64,000 nt of DNA, from contig NZ_CP117445.1 of NCBI RefSeq assembly GCF_030687715.1, forward strand, positions 6,100,501 to 6,164,500. The letters are read 5' to 3'. Origin of the DNA: Pseudomonas sp. FP2196 (GTDB lineage: Bacteria; Pseudomonadota; Gammaproteobacteria; Pseudomonadales; Pseudomonadaceae). The first letter of the stretch is position 1. Each line of letters begins with the position of its first letter. Of the stretch, positions 39,601-46,942 are shown piece after piece. A program made the position numbers and the translations under genes. The notes beneath the pieces were generated by a model, which had not been told where the DNA came from, did not search any database, and saw nothing but the letters and a program-made list of their open reading frames with translations.

Positions 39601-41286
39601 CGCCAAGAGTATCTGGATACCCTTGATTCACAGGGCAAGGCATACGAGGCCAACATCAAGCAAATCAAGGCATTGAACCTCGTCCAGAACATTCCCAACT
39701 ACCGCACCACCATGATTCAGCGGCTGGAGATGCAATTGTTTCTTGGCCAGGAGTGGCTCAGCCAGCATTCCACCGACTACCAGGCCAATGTGCGGGCGGC
39801 GATGGAAATGATCGCTGACGACGCCAATGTCGAACGGCAAACGTTTATCCAGACCTGCGAGCGAATGACTGATCAGACCCAGGCCATCATCGAGAAGGTA
39901 GAGTCGGCTCATAGCCGGTTCCAGGAACTCGAACTGCTTGGCAAGGACGCCGTACAGACCCTTGTCTTGTATCGAAAGGCATTACCGACCTACGATCTGA
40001 ATGACCTCAAGCTGCTGCAAATCAGTCTTGGCCAGGAAATCTGTCTCAAGCCCGGTAAAACAACGACCCACGCCGAGGCGCAACAGACACTGGAAACCCT
40101 TATTGAAGATGCTGCGCTGAATATTCAGAGTTCGCTGCACCTGACCGCCGACGAGGGCCTGAGCAACCTGCGCGAACGGATCGAAGCCCTGAGCAACGTT
40201 TCCGAGCAGTTCACCGCGGTGGATCAACGTTTCGCAGACTTTGCCGCCGAGTTTACCGATCAGCTTCAGACCGATCGGCTGGGGCTCGTACGCTCTCGGG
40301 TGATTGAGTTCAAGGCACTGACAGACGTGCGGCTGGCCGACCTGTTGCGCAACCGACATTTACTGGAACCGCAGCCCGGCCCGTCGCGACCGACGTCCGG
40401 CTCGACATCAACGCGCAAAATCATCAAGACCAGATTCAAAGGCACTCTCGTCGGCGAACGGAAAAAAAGCATTGATGGTCAGGACACCGATCTGGTTGAG
40501 GTACGCAGCGAACTGACGGGAGTCATCGCGACGTTTCACGAAAAATCACCGGGGGAATGGGTCGAACACGTCCCAACGAAACAGCCGCCCACCAAGGCCA
40601 GACCCACACTTAAAAAAAGCATCGAGCACGGGCAGGCCTTGATCGATGGGCTGGCGGAATTTCATCGACGTATCGAAGCCCGGATCAAGCGCGGCCAGAG
40701 ACTTGCGGTGGAGATTGAGGAGCAATATCACAATCATGCCGCCCTTCTACGCAAGGCAAGCAGCGCGATCGATGAGGCGTTGACTGCCAATAATCTCACC
40801 GCCGACTCGTCACCCGGCACCGAAGTCCTCGGTCACGCCCTCAACAACGCCGCCACTCACCTGTATGAAAAAGGCACCAGCACCCGCATCAGGATGATCA
40901 AGCATCAGCCACCGGCGGCAGCAGGGGTCGCCTGGCTCAAAGAAAAAAATGAAGTAAAGATCGCCAAAACCGTTACTCGCCGCATGCTCAAGCGCCACAC
41001 CAACGATTTTCTCGACGAATACGAAGTGCGCGATGCCAGAACCGGCAAGGTGTTGTGCTATGCACACTTTCACTACATCAGCGCCAATGTCCCGGACGTT
41101 TCGTTCGAAGCCGGACACATGAAAACCGTCGCCCAGCGTCGCCTCGGTGGTGCATATGATTTGCGCGGCCTCACCAATCAGCAGGTGATCGAGATTCATC
41201 GCAGCGAGATTCTTTCAAGTCAGCTCGCAGAAACCGTGTTCTTCACACCCGCCAGGCCTGTTGTAACCGAATCAGCGCCGCTGTGA
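36679..41286 (+). CDS. Giant DUF6543-type (dermonecrotic-toxin-like) protein
   Basis: A 1535-residue protein of unknown activity. The ATG at 36679 has AGGAA 7 bp upstream; the frame's first codon at 36673 is TTG. The middle section (residues 700-775) has the hydrophobic stretch MLFNAALPFLGRSVGTAAWI and a second one (VADIFLALGMVLAHRAAV), as in the DUF6543 family of large Pseudomonas proteins related to dermonecrotic toxin N termini. Residues 920-1170 are strongly helical and charged, probably coiled coil. A C-terminal segment around 1440 (YEVRDARTGKVLCYAHFHY) recurs in relatives as I remember them. No signal peptide, no leucine-rich repeats, no ubiquitin-ligase domain and no familiar catalytic motif were seen. 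No adjacent immunity, VgrG or two-partner secretion gene. The gene stands alone between a terminator and the convergent MocR gene. Confidence 0.75.
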   Translation: MPESSMPSPVDVVTQLVTGPSLREVASKTLQPALKTLYPTLHIDPQQAMVVTPTWVIKGEQVAPGREQIESLTDVLVRLALSGTTVTYLDGEHFLTLHPGRSAIQLPVKIDAVGRLLNEFAPLMFVAFKEQHIAYWGTFIAPDRARWQQMSDALRNLWNVDARPGWDADQQAMAHAVFNAPDKQQRLPDDKYKTRACLIDLDQGEADAEEGKHLTLLDCAVLIGTVGQRTMILTYSVIHGFQTFDSLDELGEALPRKFWQKKSGSRLKWRLVEPQGNFFDHQACTLIALEGDALGEINFFEGSTFDQLYPHTGKPRQPPPNLKPHIDRMRAMLPSWLDEAAPADQAAYSRYLLDLTVLQHSNKGKSFQEQIASLQTFTRDALSRQMLKDHPTATGLKIDNIEISIASLEVWGTFVLPGNIQIKSLSLIELALQNLAGLPLGNKTVRYKDDSALPDWMTVTYLEQLVSTVDIGKTYPAHLKKLLVDDAVQAAALQQLYTRQLAIELPLLALQHKVRGEAGIDELGYRYVVAALDSHAEARQVNGQEIVIRPLAFAAHRASSGADTVTNMFVIGPRDADKGPCVLYRPLFQMALIQYPSHANLLYAIQHSRQLRESVLAWLPDDVRFNYSQFVFTAKLPSVWTVPQLLVNPLTALDMSGPVTLGAAVIESDILATLHTTNVQAVITQADRQSVSNAEARWASLKRGGWMLFNAALPFLGRSVGTAAWIWQIMDDLQEIGDVANQESGKVAWKAVADIFLALGMVLAHRAAVGDRPPPESTYVFPEEEPQATTPHPTLIKPQHLPDVTGAELPTAHESSVNALAALLRSPLALTTLLDSFNIAKPAGLGDAASTGQHQHLYAHQNKWYAPVGKRWFEVQINDNADVQIVDSRHQSSLAGPLLTHTAGGQWVVDLRLRLRGGGLRNRRQEAKSKSEKLAKKIATDLEAFDLTMDDKQSQLDQAHSAMASAQPQTSATARQEYLDTLDSQGKAYEANIKQIKALNLVQNIPNYRTTMIQRLEMQLFLGQEWLSQHSTDYQANVRAAMEMIADDANVERQTFIQTCERMTDQTQAIIEKVESAHSRFQELELLGKDAVQTLVLYRKALPTYDLNDLKLLQISLGQEICLKPGKTTTHAEAQQTLETLIEDAALNIQSSLHLTADEGLSNLRERIEALSNVSEQFTAVDQRFADFAAEFTDQLQTDRLGLVRSRVIEFKALTDVRLADLLRNRHLLEPQPGPSRPTSGSTSTRKIIKTRFKGTLVGERKKSIDGQDTDLVEVRSELTGVIATFHEKSPGEWVEHVPTKQPPTKARPTLKKSIEHGQALIDGLAEFHRRIEARIKRGQRLAVEIEEQYHNHAALLRKASSAIDEALTANNLTADSSPGTEVLGHALNNAATHLYEKGTSTRIRMIKHQPPAAAGVAWLKEKNEVKIAKTVTRRMLKRHTNDFLDEYEVRDARTGKVLCYAHFHYISANVPDVSFEAGHMKTVAQRRLGGAYDLRGLTNQQVIEIHRSEILSSQLAETVFFTPARPVVTESAPL

Positions 41287-42796
41287 TTGCCGGCTCCGGC
41301 ACAGCGGCAAAGCCCAGCACCAGGCCGGCGCGCTGATTGGCAGGCGTCGAGGAGTCCGGCAACCAATAGCTGCTCAAGCCATTGATCTCCACGTCCACGC
41401 GGGCAGCTTGCTCGATCAATTGCTGCTCGCGTTCGACGCTGTCCACGGCCACGGCCAGGTGCAGTCCGGCAGACACGGCGGGCAGATGGCCGACACCGGC
41501 AATGCCTGTCGGCCAGCCGTCGAGCAATGCATTGCGACGGTTGAGAGCGGCCCGGCGCATCCGGCGGATATGCCGCTGGAAATGCCCGGCCGCCATAAAT
41601 TCGGCCATCACCGCTTGTGTGCTCACCTCGGAATGCCGGACGTCCACCGCCCGGCGTTGCGAAAACGCTTCCACCAGCCCCGGTGGCAGCACCAGATAAC
41701 CGAGGCGTAGCGCCGGGAACGCGACCTTGCCGAAGGTACCGACATACAACACGCGCCCCTGACGGTCGAGCGCCGCCAACGGTGCCAATGGCGCACCGGT
41801 GTAGCGATACTCGCCGTCGTAGTCATCTTCGATGATCCAGCCCTGGGTGCGTTCGGCCCACGCCAGCAGTTCAAGACGTCGCGCAAGACTCATCACCACC
41901 CCCGTCGGGTATTGATGGGACGGCGTGACGTAAGCCACGCGGCAATCCGTGGCCGCCGACAATGCCGAGCAATCCATACCCTCTTCATCCACAGCAATCC
42001 CGCGCAACCGGCCACCTGCCACGGCGAACGCATGGCCGGCCGCGCGGTATCCCGGATTTTCGATGCCGACACCGTCACCCGGCTCTACCAGCAGCTGTGC
42101 ACAAAGGCTTATGCCCTGCTGTGCGCCGCTGGTGATCACAATTTGCTCAGCCGAGCACTGCATGCCGCGCGAACTGCGCAAATAAGCCGCGATCAGCCCA
42201 CGCAGGCGCGCATCGCCTGCCGGGTCGCCGTAGCACAGTTGCTGAAGATCCGGTTTGCGCCAGAAAGCCGCATTGAGCTTGGCCCATACGTCAAACGGGA
42301 ACAGATCAAAGGCAGGAACTCCCACCCGAAATGCTCGTGGCGGGCCACTGGGTGGACGCGGCAAATGGTTGTTTTTTACCCTGATCAGCGGGTCACTGTG
42401 GATAATTTTACTGGATGGATCAACAGGCAAATCCAGCCAATTTGTGGATAAGGCTGTGGGTAAGCCTGTTGAAAACCCTGTGGATACTTTTGTGGATAGT
42501 TTTTTTCCGGTCAATGATTCGCCGAGTAACTGCGCCACATAAGTCCCGTCGCCGACACGCCCCTCGATAAAGCCTTCGGCATACAACTGATCGTAGGCGC
42601 GCACCACACTGTTACGGGAAATACCCAGCGCCGCCGCCAGATCGCGACTGGCCGGCAAACGCGTGCCACTGGCGAGCCGCCCGTCCAGTACGCGCAACCG
42701 CAACGCTTGATAGAGCTGGCGGCTCAAACCCTGGCGGCGATCAAGCTCGATTCCGGCCGGGTTGAAAGGCATGGCCAGCGGGGGCGAATCAATCAT
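41243..42796 (-). CDS. MocR-type regulator (GntR winged helix fused to aminotransferase fold)
   Basis: PLP-dependent transcription regulator of the GabR/PdxR group, 517 residues. The winged helix covers residues 20-90 (LPASRDLAAALGISRNSVVR). The aminotransferase-like domain has the PLP lysine region YVGTFGKVAFPALRLGYLV near 355. The linker between them (about 95-155) is unusually long and contains a four-residue repeat (KLST KVST GFST GLPT ALST) encoded by DnaA-box-like 12-bp repeats. It is divergent from a PaiB-GNAT-GNAT operon, the probable target, and its last 44 bp overlap the 3' end of the giant toxin-like gene on the other strand. Confidence 0.9.
   Translation of the reverse strand: MIDSPPLAMPFNPAGIELDRRQGLSRQLYQALRLRVLDGRLASGTRLPASRDLAAALGISRNSVVRAYDQLYAEGFIEGRVGDGTYVAQLLGESLTGKKLSTKVSTGFSTGLPTALSTNWLDLPVDPSSKIIHSDPLIRVKNNHLPRPPSGPPRAFRVGVPAFDLFPFDVWAKLNAAFWRKPDLQQLCYGDPAGDARLRGLIAAYLRSSRGMQCSAEQIVITSGAQQGISLCAQLLVEPGDGVGIENPGYRAAGHAFAVAGGRLRGIAVDEEGMDCSALSAATDCRVAYVTPSHQYPTGVVMSLARRLELLAWAERTQGWIIEDDYDGEYRYTGAPLAPLAALDRQGRVLYVGTFGKVAFPALRLGYLVLPPGLVEAFSQRRAVDVRHSEVSTQAVMAEFMAAGHFQRHIRRMRRAALNRRNALLDGWPTGIAGVGHLPAVSAGLHLAVAVDSVEREQQLIEQAARVDVEINGLSSYWLPDSSTPANQRAGLVLGFAAVPEPAITAALIRLQQAWRV
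42397..42499. repeat. DnaA-box-like 12-bp repeat array inside the MocR gene
   Basis: Plus-strand copies of TGTGGATAA (reverse complement of the DnaA box TTATCCACA): perfect at 42397-42405 and 42443-42451; one mismatch at 42455-42463 (TGTGGGTAA), 42479-42487 (TGTGGATAC) and 42491-42499 (TGTGGATAG). From 42443 on the units follow a 12-bp period, with a degenerate unit TGTTGAAAA at 42467. The period keeps the reading frame and gives a four-residue protein repeat. Confidence 0.85.
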
Positions 42797-42813
42797 GACA
42801 ATGGACCTATGAA

Positions 42814-42846
42814 ATTGGTCATCAATGGCTCTTACAACAGACCAAT
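42814..42846. promoter_or_regulatory. Putative MocR operator in the divergent promoter region
   Basis: ATTGGTC (42814-42820) and GACCAAT (42840-42846) form a dyad with a 19-bp spacer between the divergent MocR and PaiB genes. Half-sites of this kind are usual for MocR regulators, although direct repeats are more common than inverted ones. Confidence 0.5.
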
Positions 42847-42888
42847 AGCCTGCCTACGATGCAGGCATTCGCCAAGGAAAATCTCTCC

Positions 42889-43512
42889 ATGTACACGCCA
42901 CGCGCTTTTGCCATCGACGAGCTATCGCAACTTCATGAACTGATCCTCGCCACCCGCCTCGCCATTCTCGTGACCCACGGCGAAGCCGGTCTGCAAGCCA
43001 GCCATGTGCCGGTGCTGCTGCATTGCGAGCAAGGCGAAAACGGCACGCTCTACGGGCACTTGGCCAAGGCCAATCCACAGTGGAAAGACCTGCGCGACGG
43101 CGCCGAAGCGATGCTGATCTTTGCCGGCCCGGACGCCTACGTCAGTCCGGGCTTTTACCCAAGCAAAGCCGAACACGGCAAAGTCGTGCCGACCTGGAAC
43201 TACGTCGCCGTCCACGCCTATGGTCACGCTGAAACCTTCAGTGATGGCGGACGCCTGCTCGACATCGTCAGCACCCTCACCGACCGCCATGAAGCCGGCC
43301 GCGCGCAACCGTGGAAAGTTGACGACGCCCCCGCCGATTACATCGACGGCATGCTCAAGGCCATCGTCGGTTTCGCCATTCCCATCGATCGTCTCGAAGG
43401 CAAGCGCAAGCTCAGCCAGAACCGCAGCCCCGAGGATATTGCCGGTGTGCGCGATGGGCTCGCGGCCAGCCCCGAGGTCAACGACCAAACCCTCGCCCAA
43501 TTGATGCGTTAA
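42889..43512 (+). CDS. FMN-binding PaiB-like protein
   Basis: A 207-residue split-barrel flavin-binding protein of the family named after Bacillus PaiB, described there as a negative regulator. The ATG at 42889 has AAGGAA about 9 bp upstream; the frame extends to 42859. Family marks: MYTPRAFAIDELSQLHELI at the start, ASHVPVLLHCEQGENGTLYG, and YVSPGFYPSK with TWNYVAVHAYG. It heads an operon with two acetyltransferase genes, each 10-12 bp apart, all with strong ribosome sites. Confidence 0.9.
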   Translation: MYTPRAFAIDELSQLHELILATRLAILVTHGEAGLQASHVPVLLHCEQGENGTLYGHLAKANPQWKDLRDGAEAMLIFAGPDAYVSPGFYPSKAEHGKVVPTWNYVAVHAYGHAETFSDGGRLLDIVSTLTDRHEAGRAQPWKVDDAPADYIDGMLKAIVGFAIPIDRLEGKRKLSQNRSPEDIAGVRDGLAASPEVNDQTLAQLMR

Positions 43513-43522
43513 GGAAAACACC

Positions 43523-43969
43523 ATGAGTCAGATCGATATCCGCCCGGTTACCGCTGGCGACCACGCCGCCTGGCTGCCGCTGTGGCAGGCTTACCTGAGC
43601 TTCTACAAAGGCGAACTGCCGGACGCCGTCACGCACAGCACCTGGCAGCGCTTCCTCGACCCAGGCGAGCCGACTCACGCCGCGCTCGCCTGGACGGATG
43701 GCAAAGCGGTGGGCATGGTGCATTACATCTACCATCGCTCGAACTGGAGCATCGAAAACTCATGCTACCTGCAAGACCTGCTGGTCGAGGAACACACTCG
43801 CGGCACAGGCGTCGGTCGCTTGCTGATCGAACACGTCTACGCCACGGCCAAGGCCGACGGTTGCTGCAAAGTCCATTGGCTGACCCACGAAACCAACGCC
43901 ACCGCGATCCAGCTCTACGAGCGCATCGCCGAGCGCCCGGGGTTCATCCAGTTTCGCAAAGCCCTTTAA
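43523..43969 (+). CDS. GNAT family N-acetyltransferase
   Basis: A 148-residue acetyl-CoA-dependent acetyltransferase. The acetyl-CoA loop region reads YLQDLLVEEHTRGTGVGRLL (R-x-x-G-x-G pattern), followed by VHWLTHETNATAIQLYERI. An AAGGAA site precedes the ATG. It resembles the spermidine/spermine or diamine acetyltransferase branch of GNAT proteins, and pairing with PaiB supports a polyamine or small-amine substrate, but the substrate is inferred. Confidence 0.88.
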   Translation: MSQIDIRPVTAGDHAAWLPLWQAYLSFYKGELPDAVTHSTWQRFLDPGEPTHAALAWTDGKAVGMVHYIYHRSNWSIENSCYLQDLLVEEHTRGTGVGRLLIEHVYATAKADGCCKVHWLTHETNATAIQLYERIAERPGFIQFRKAL

Positions 43970-43981
43970 GGAGAGACGCTA

Positions 43982-44653
43982 ATGACTGCTTCACTTGCCG
44001 ACTGGAAAGGCGTCCCCGCCCCGACCACCCAACTGCTCGAAGGTCGCTTCATCCGCCTGGAAAGGCTCGACCCGGCGCGCCACGCCGACGAGCTGTTCAA
44101 CGCCCTGCAAGGCCCCGGCGCCGACCCGAAACTCTGGGATTACTTGCCCTACGGCCCGTTCCCGGAACGCAGTGTGTTCAATGACTGGCTGAACAACCAC
44201 GCGGCGAGCAGCGACCCGTATTTCTTCAGCGTCATCGACCGCGCCAGCGGCCAGGTGCAGGGCATCCTCAGCCTGATGTCGATTGTGCCGGCGCAGGGCC
44301 GCATCGAAATCGGCCACGTCACCTTCGGCGCACCGATGCAGCGTTCGCCGAAAAGCACCGAGGCAGTTTATCTGCTGGCGAAGTATTCATTTGAGCTCGG
44401 CTACCGCCGCCTCGAATGGAAGTGCAACAACGGCAACGCCCGCTCAAAATACGCGGCCGAACGGTTGGGCTTCAGTTTTGAAGGCGTGTTCCGCCAGCAC
44501 ATGGTGGTCAAGGGCCAGAACCGCGACACCGCGTGGTACTCGATTCTGGATGGTGAGTGGCCAGCGATTGCGGCGGGGTTTGAGCGCTGGTTGAGTGATG
44601 AAAACCAGACTCCGACCGGACAGGTGAAAGGCTTGGTTGAGTGCCGTAGCTAA
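43982..44653 (+). CDS. GNAT family acetyltransferase, RimJ/RimL-like
   Basis: A 223-residue acetyltransferase of the RimJ/RimL group, many of which act on small molecules or antibiotics. Typical segments: RFIRLERLDPARHADELF at the start, EIGHVTFGAPMQRSPKSTEA in the middle, and CNNGNARSKYAAERLGFSFE near residue 150. AAGGAG precedes the ATG. It is the third gene of the PaiB operon. Confidence 0.88.
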   Translation: MTASLADWKGVPAPTTQLLEGRFIRLERLDPARHADELFNALQGPGADPKLWDYLPYGPFPERSVFNDWLNNHAASSDPYFFSVIDRASGQVQGILSLMSIVPAQGRIEIGHVTFGAPMQRSPKSTEAVYLLAKYSFELGYRRLEWKCNNGNARSKYAAERLGFSFEGVFRQHMVVKGQNRDTAWYSILDGEWPAIAAGFERWLSDENQTPTGQVKGLVECRS

Positions 44654-44664
44654 CCCCTTAAAAG

Positions 44665-44735
44665 CAAAAGATCGCAGCCTGCGGCAGCTCCTACATTCGC
44701 TTTGTGTAGGAGCTGCCGAAGGCTGCGATCTTTTG
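44665..44735. repeat. REP pair, family with GATCGCAGCC core
   Basis: Inverted arms CAAAAGATCGCAGCCTGCGG and the partner ending GGCTGCGATCTTTTG, loop about 12 bp, between convergent genes. Confidence 0.9.
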
Positions 44736-44739
44736 ATCC

Positions 44740-45018
44740 TTAACTGATATCCCGCCGAATCCGCACAACGCCCATCTTCATCCCAAACGGACGAAACACG
44801 GCGTTCAGCGATTTCAGCGTTTGATTACCCTCACCGTGTTCGATATGCACCAACGTGCGAACCGAAATTTTGCACATTTTCGCAAACTGGGTTTGGTGCA
44901 AACCCGTCACTTCCATACGCAAGCGGCGAACGGCTTCGCCGATCTCAAGCGTTCCCTGCGCCAGCGCTTCCCGTATGTTTTCAATAAGCACAGTGCGTTC
45001 GGCAACGGTCAGGCTCAT
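44740..45018 (-). CDS. HipB-like XRE family antitoxin/regulator
   Basis: A 92-residue helix-turn-helix protein, the probable antitoxin and repressor of the adjacent HipA. The ATG at 45018 overlaps the hipA stop as ATGA, so it is translationally coupled; a GTG four codons upstream is possible. The helix-turn-helix reads LHQTQFAKMCKISVRTLVHI (residues 45-65). It lacks the long disordered tail of E. coli HipB. It lies downstream of hipA, the reverse of the E. coli order. Confidence 0.85.
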   Translation of the reverse strand: MSLTVAERTVLIENIREALAQGTLEIGEAVRRLRMEVTGLHQTQFAKMCKISVRTLVHIEHGEGNQTLKSLNAVFRPFGMKMGVVRIRRDIS

Positions 45019-46367
45019 TTCAGATCCCACCCTTTCAATCGCTGTTCCAGATTTTTCAATGCAATGCCTGGGTGATTCATGGTTCGGTCCGGCAAGCCGC
45101 TCTCAGTCAAAATATCGGGAAGCGCCGCGAGGCGATGTGCGTCCTGACGCAGACGCTCGAACAAATCCGGCGCGCCAGCCAAAGCAGCCAAGGGGTCATC
45201 CGGATCAGCAATATCAGACAATGCGCGACAAACACCTCGCCAATCGACATCACCCGCCCTTTCCAACGCTTTCGGCCACTTTGTCGTCCGGGTAATGCCT
45301 TCATCGTCCATGACCATCGGCGCCAAATCATAAATTGGAGCAAGCCGAAACGAACTTACCCCACGAATAATCGCGGTATTGCGGCCATGGTTATCCGAGT
45401 TACCGAGAATTTTGTTGATCAGATCCCGACGCAAGTAGTCCGCCACCAGATCGGGAATCTGATTCGCTTGCCCTGCCTCACGCCAAAGACCGGCAAGCAT
45501 GCGAATCACGTCCAAATGGTCCATCGCGCTGCCTGGTGTTGTCACGTTAGCCAGCGAATAAATCGATTCGACTGCGTAACGCTCAACACCTTGAGCGGTT
45601 ACCCGACGGTCAAAACGCTGCATCCACAAGCTGGGTTTGGTCGCCTCTTCCAGTGCCAGCCCCTGTGATGCGACCGTTTCGATGCCTAACGTCTGAAGGG
45701 CTCTGTAATAGTGGAACTCACTTCGCAAAATGTCCTGATCGGTCCGGTTACCTTTGTTGCGGGCAAATTTCACAAACCAGTGCTGACTGACGTCTGAATC
45801 CTCAAGGACTGCGTCGGGGAACAGGAGACCGGCCTTGTCCTCTGCCAACAGAAGCTTCGGTGCTTCCCCCCCCGCCCCCGTCGCACCGCCAATGGCGGCA
45901 CCCAGTTCATAGGCGTACTCGAGAAACCGGTTGTCACGCAGGATCACGTCCTGACGCTGAAACCCAATGGGCTCTCGCTCATCCAAAGATTCGGCAGACT
46001 CCTTTATCCGCATGTTGCCGATCGGTGCCGCTGTACTTCGACCCAACAGATAAAGATCGGCGCTGATGCCTGCGGGTTTTTCTTGCCCCACGCGAGCAAG
46101 AAGAAAACGTTTCGCCGCACCGGCAGGAGCGATGTCATGGATGAAGGCTGGTACAGCGGATCGCCGGCTATCCCATTCCAATGGGAACCGTACACTCACA
46201 GCTTTTGAGAACGGCGACCCTATCTCGTCGAAGTTATCGAAGAGATAGGTGGTTTGATAACCGAAATCGCAGCGACTTTCGAAACCCTTTTCGGGGTCAG
46301 CGAAACTCAGAATCATCGCGTCATGCCATTGCCCTGCCGTGAATATCTGTAATGTCAGGTCGTACAT
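45015..46367 (-). CDS. hipA: HipA-family serine/threonine kinase toxin
   Basis: HipA kinases phosphorylate a target such as glutamyl-tRNA synthetase and cause growth arrest. The ATG at 46367 gives 450 residues beginning MYDLTLQIFTAGQWHDAMIL; the frame extends to 46550 but that part overlaps the DUF6124 gene's end and has no family match. Kinase features: the Gly-rich loop GAGGEAPKLLLAEDKAGLLF near 170, WFVKFARN, the core MQRFDRR, and the catalytic NSDNHGRNTAII followed by YDLAPM near 340. All key positions appear intact. Confidence 0.9.
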   Translation of the reverse strand: MYDLTLQIFTAGQWHDAMILSFADPEKGFESRCDFGYQTTYLFDNFDEIGSPFSKAVSVRFPLEWDSRRSAVPAFIHDIAPAGAAKRFLLARVGQEKPAGISADLYLLGRSTAAPIGNMRIKESAESLDEREPIGFQRQDVILRDNRFLEYAYELGAAIGGATGAGGEAPKLLLAEDKAGLLFPDAVLEDSDVSQHWFVKFARNKGNRTDQDILRSEFHYYRALQTLGIETVASQGLALEEATKPSLWMQRFDRRVTAQGVERYAVESIYSLANVTTPGSAMDHLDVIRMLAGLWREAGQANQIPDLVADYLRRDLINKILGNSDNHGRNTAIIRGVSSFRLAPIYDLAPMVMDDEGITRTTKWPKALERAGDVDWRGVCRALSDIADPDDPLAALAGAPDLFERLRQDAHRLAALPDILTESGLPDRTMNHPGIALKNLEQRLKGWDLK

Positions 46368-46380
46368 GCGCTTTGCACCC

Positions 46381-46429
46381 GCATTTAAATGCACTTTAGC
46401 GAAGAGTTTTTCGTAATAACTGCAATATA
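46381..46429 (-). promoter_or_regulatory. Possible hipA promoter and palindromic operator
   Basis: A perfect 12-bp palindrome GCATTTAAATGC (46381-46392) lies 14 bp upstream of the hipA ATG. Upstream on the minus strand is TATATT (46429-46424), a good -10 element, with no clear -35. The stretch is strikingly AT-rich. The palindrome may be the HipB site. Confidence 0.45.
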
Positions 46430-46546
46430 GTGCATATTTAATTGAGAGCCACGAATACATCTGCAACAAAATGCAGAAAAGCACCCACAACGTCTTTCCC
46501 AATCCATGTGCTGGCGGAACATGCGCATGCACCGCCAGCGCGTTGA

Positions 46547-46912
46547 TCACTCCGTTGGCACTAACCTGTCCAGCACCCGATTAACCGCCAGCTCTGCCAG
46601 CATCACCACCTGAGCGATGCCTTGCAGGGTTTTGCGGTGGGTACCTTCAACCTGCGCGATATGGTTGTTGATGATGACGGTGGCCGAGCCGAGGGTTGCA
46701 CTGGCATCTGCCAGCAGCGACTCGTTGTCGGCCTCGGGACTTGCCATGTACAGCGTGTTGGGTTTGTAAGGCGCGGCCATGATGTCGGCCGGTGATGGGC
46801 CGAGATAGTGATCGAGGGCGCGCTCGGCGGCTTCGTGGAATTTCTTTGAATCGGGCGATTCGTAGGGGGATGCCGGATCAGGGATCGGCGGGTTTGGCGT
46901 TACTTTGAACAT
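46547..46912 (-). CDS. DUF6124 family protein
   Basis: A 121-residue protein of a family that I know only from Pseudomonas, function unknown. It begins MFKVTPNPPIPDPASPYESP, a highly typical start, then SKKFHEAAERALDHYLGP. The second half is helical (LLADASATLGSATVIINNHI). An AGAGGT site lies 8 bp before the ATG. It is 180 bp upstream of hipA on the same strand and has a long structured upstream region. Confidence 0.85.
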   Translation of the reverse strand: MFKVTPNPPIPDPASPYESPDSKKFHEAAERALDHYLGPSPADIMAAPYKPNTLYMASPEADNESLLADASATLGSATVIINNHIAQVEGTHRKTLQGIAQVVMLAELAVNRVLDRLVPTE

Positions 46913-46942
46913 GGGGATATACCTCTGTGAGGCCGCACCATC

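Noticed and set aside
42397..42499. Chromosomal replication origin
   Set aside because: DnaA-box-like sites are present, but there is no AT-rich unwinding region, and no dnaA, dnaN, gyrB or rpmH gene nearby.
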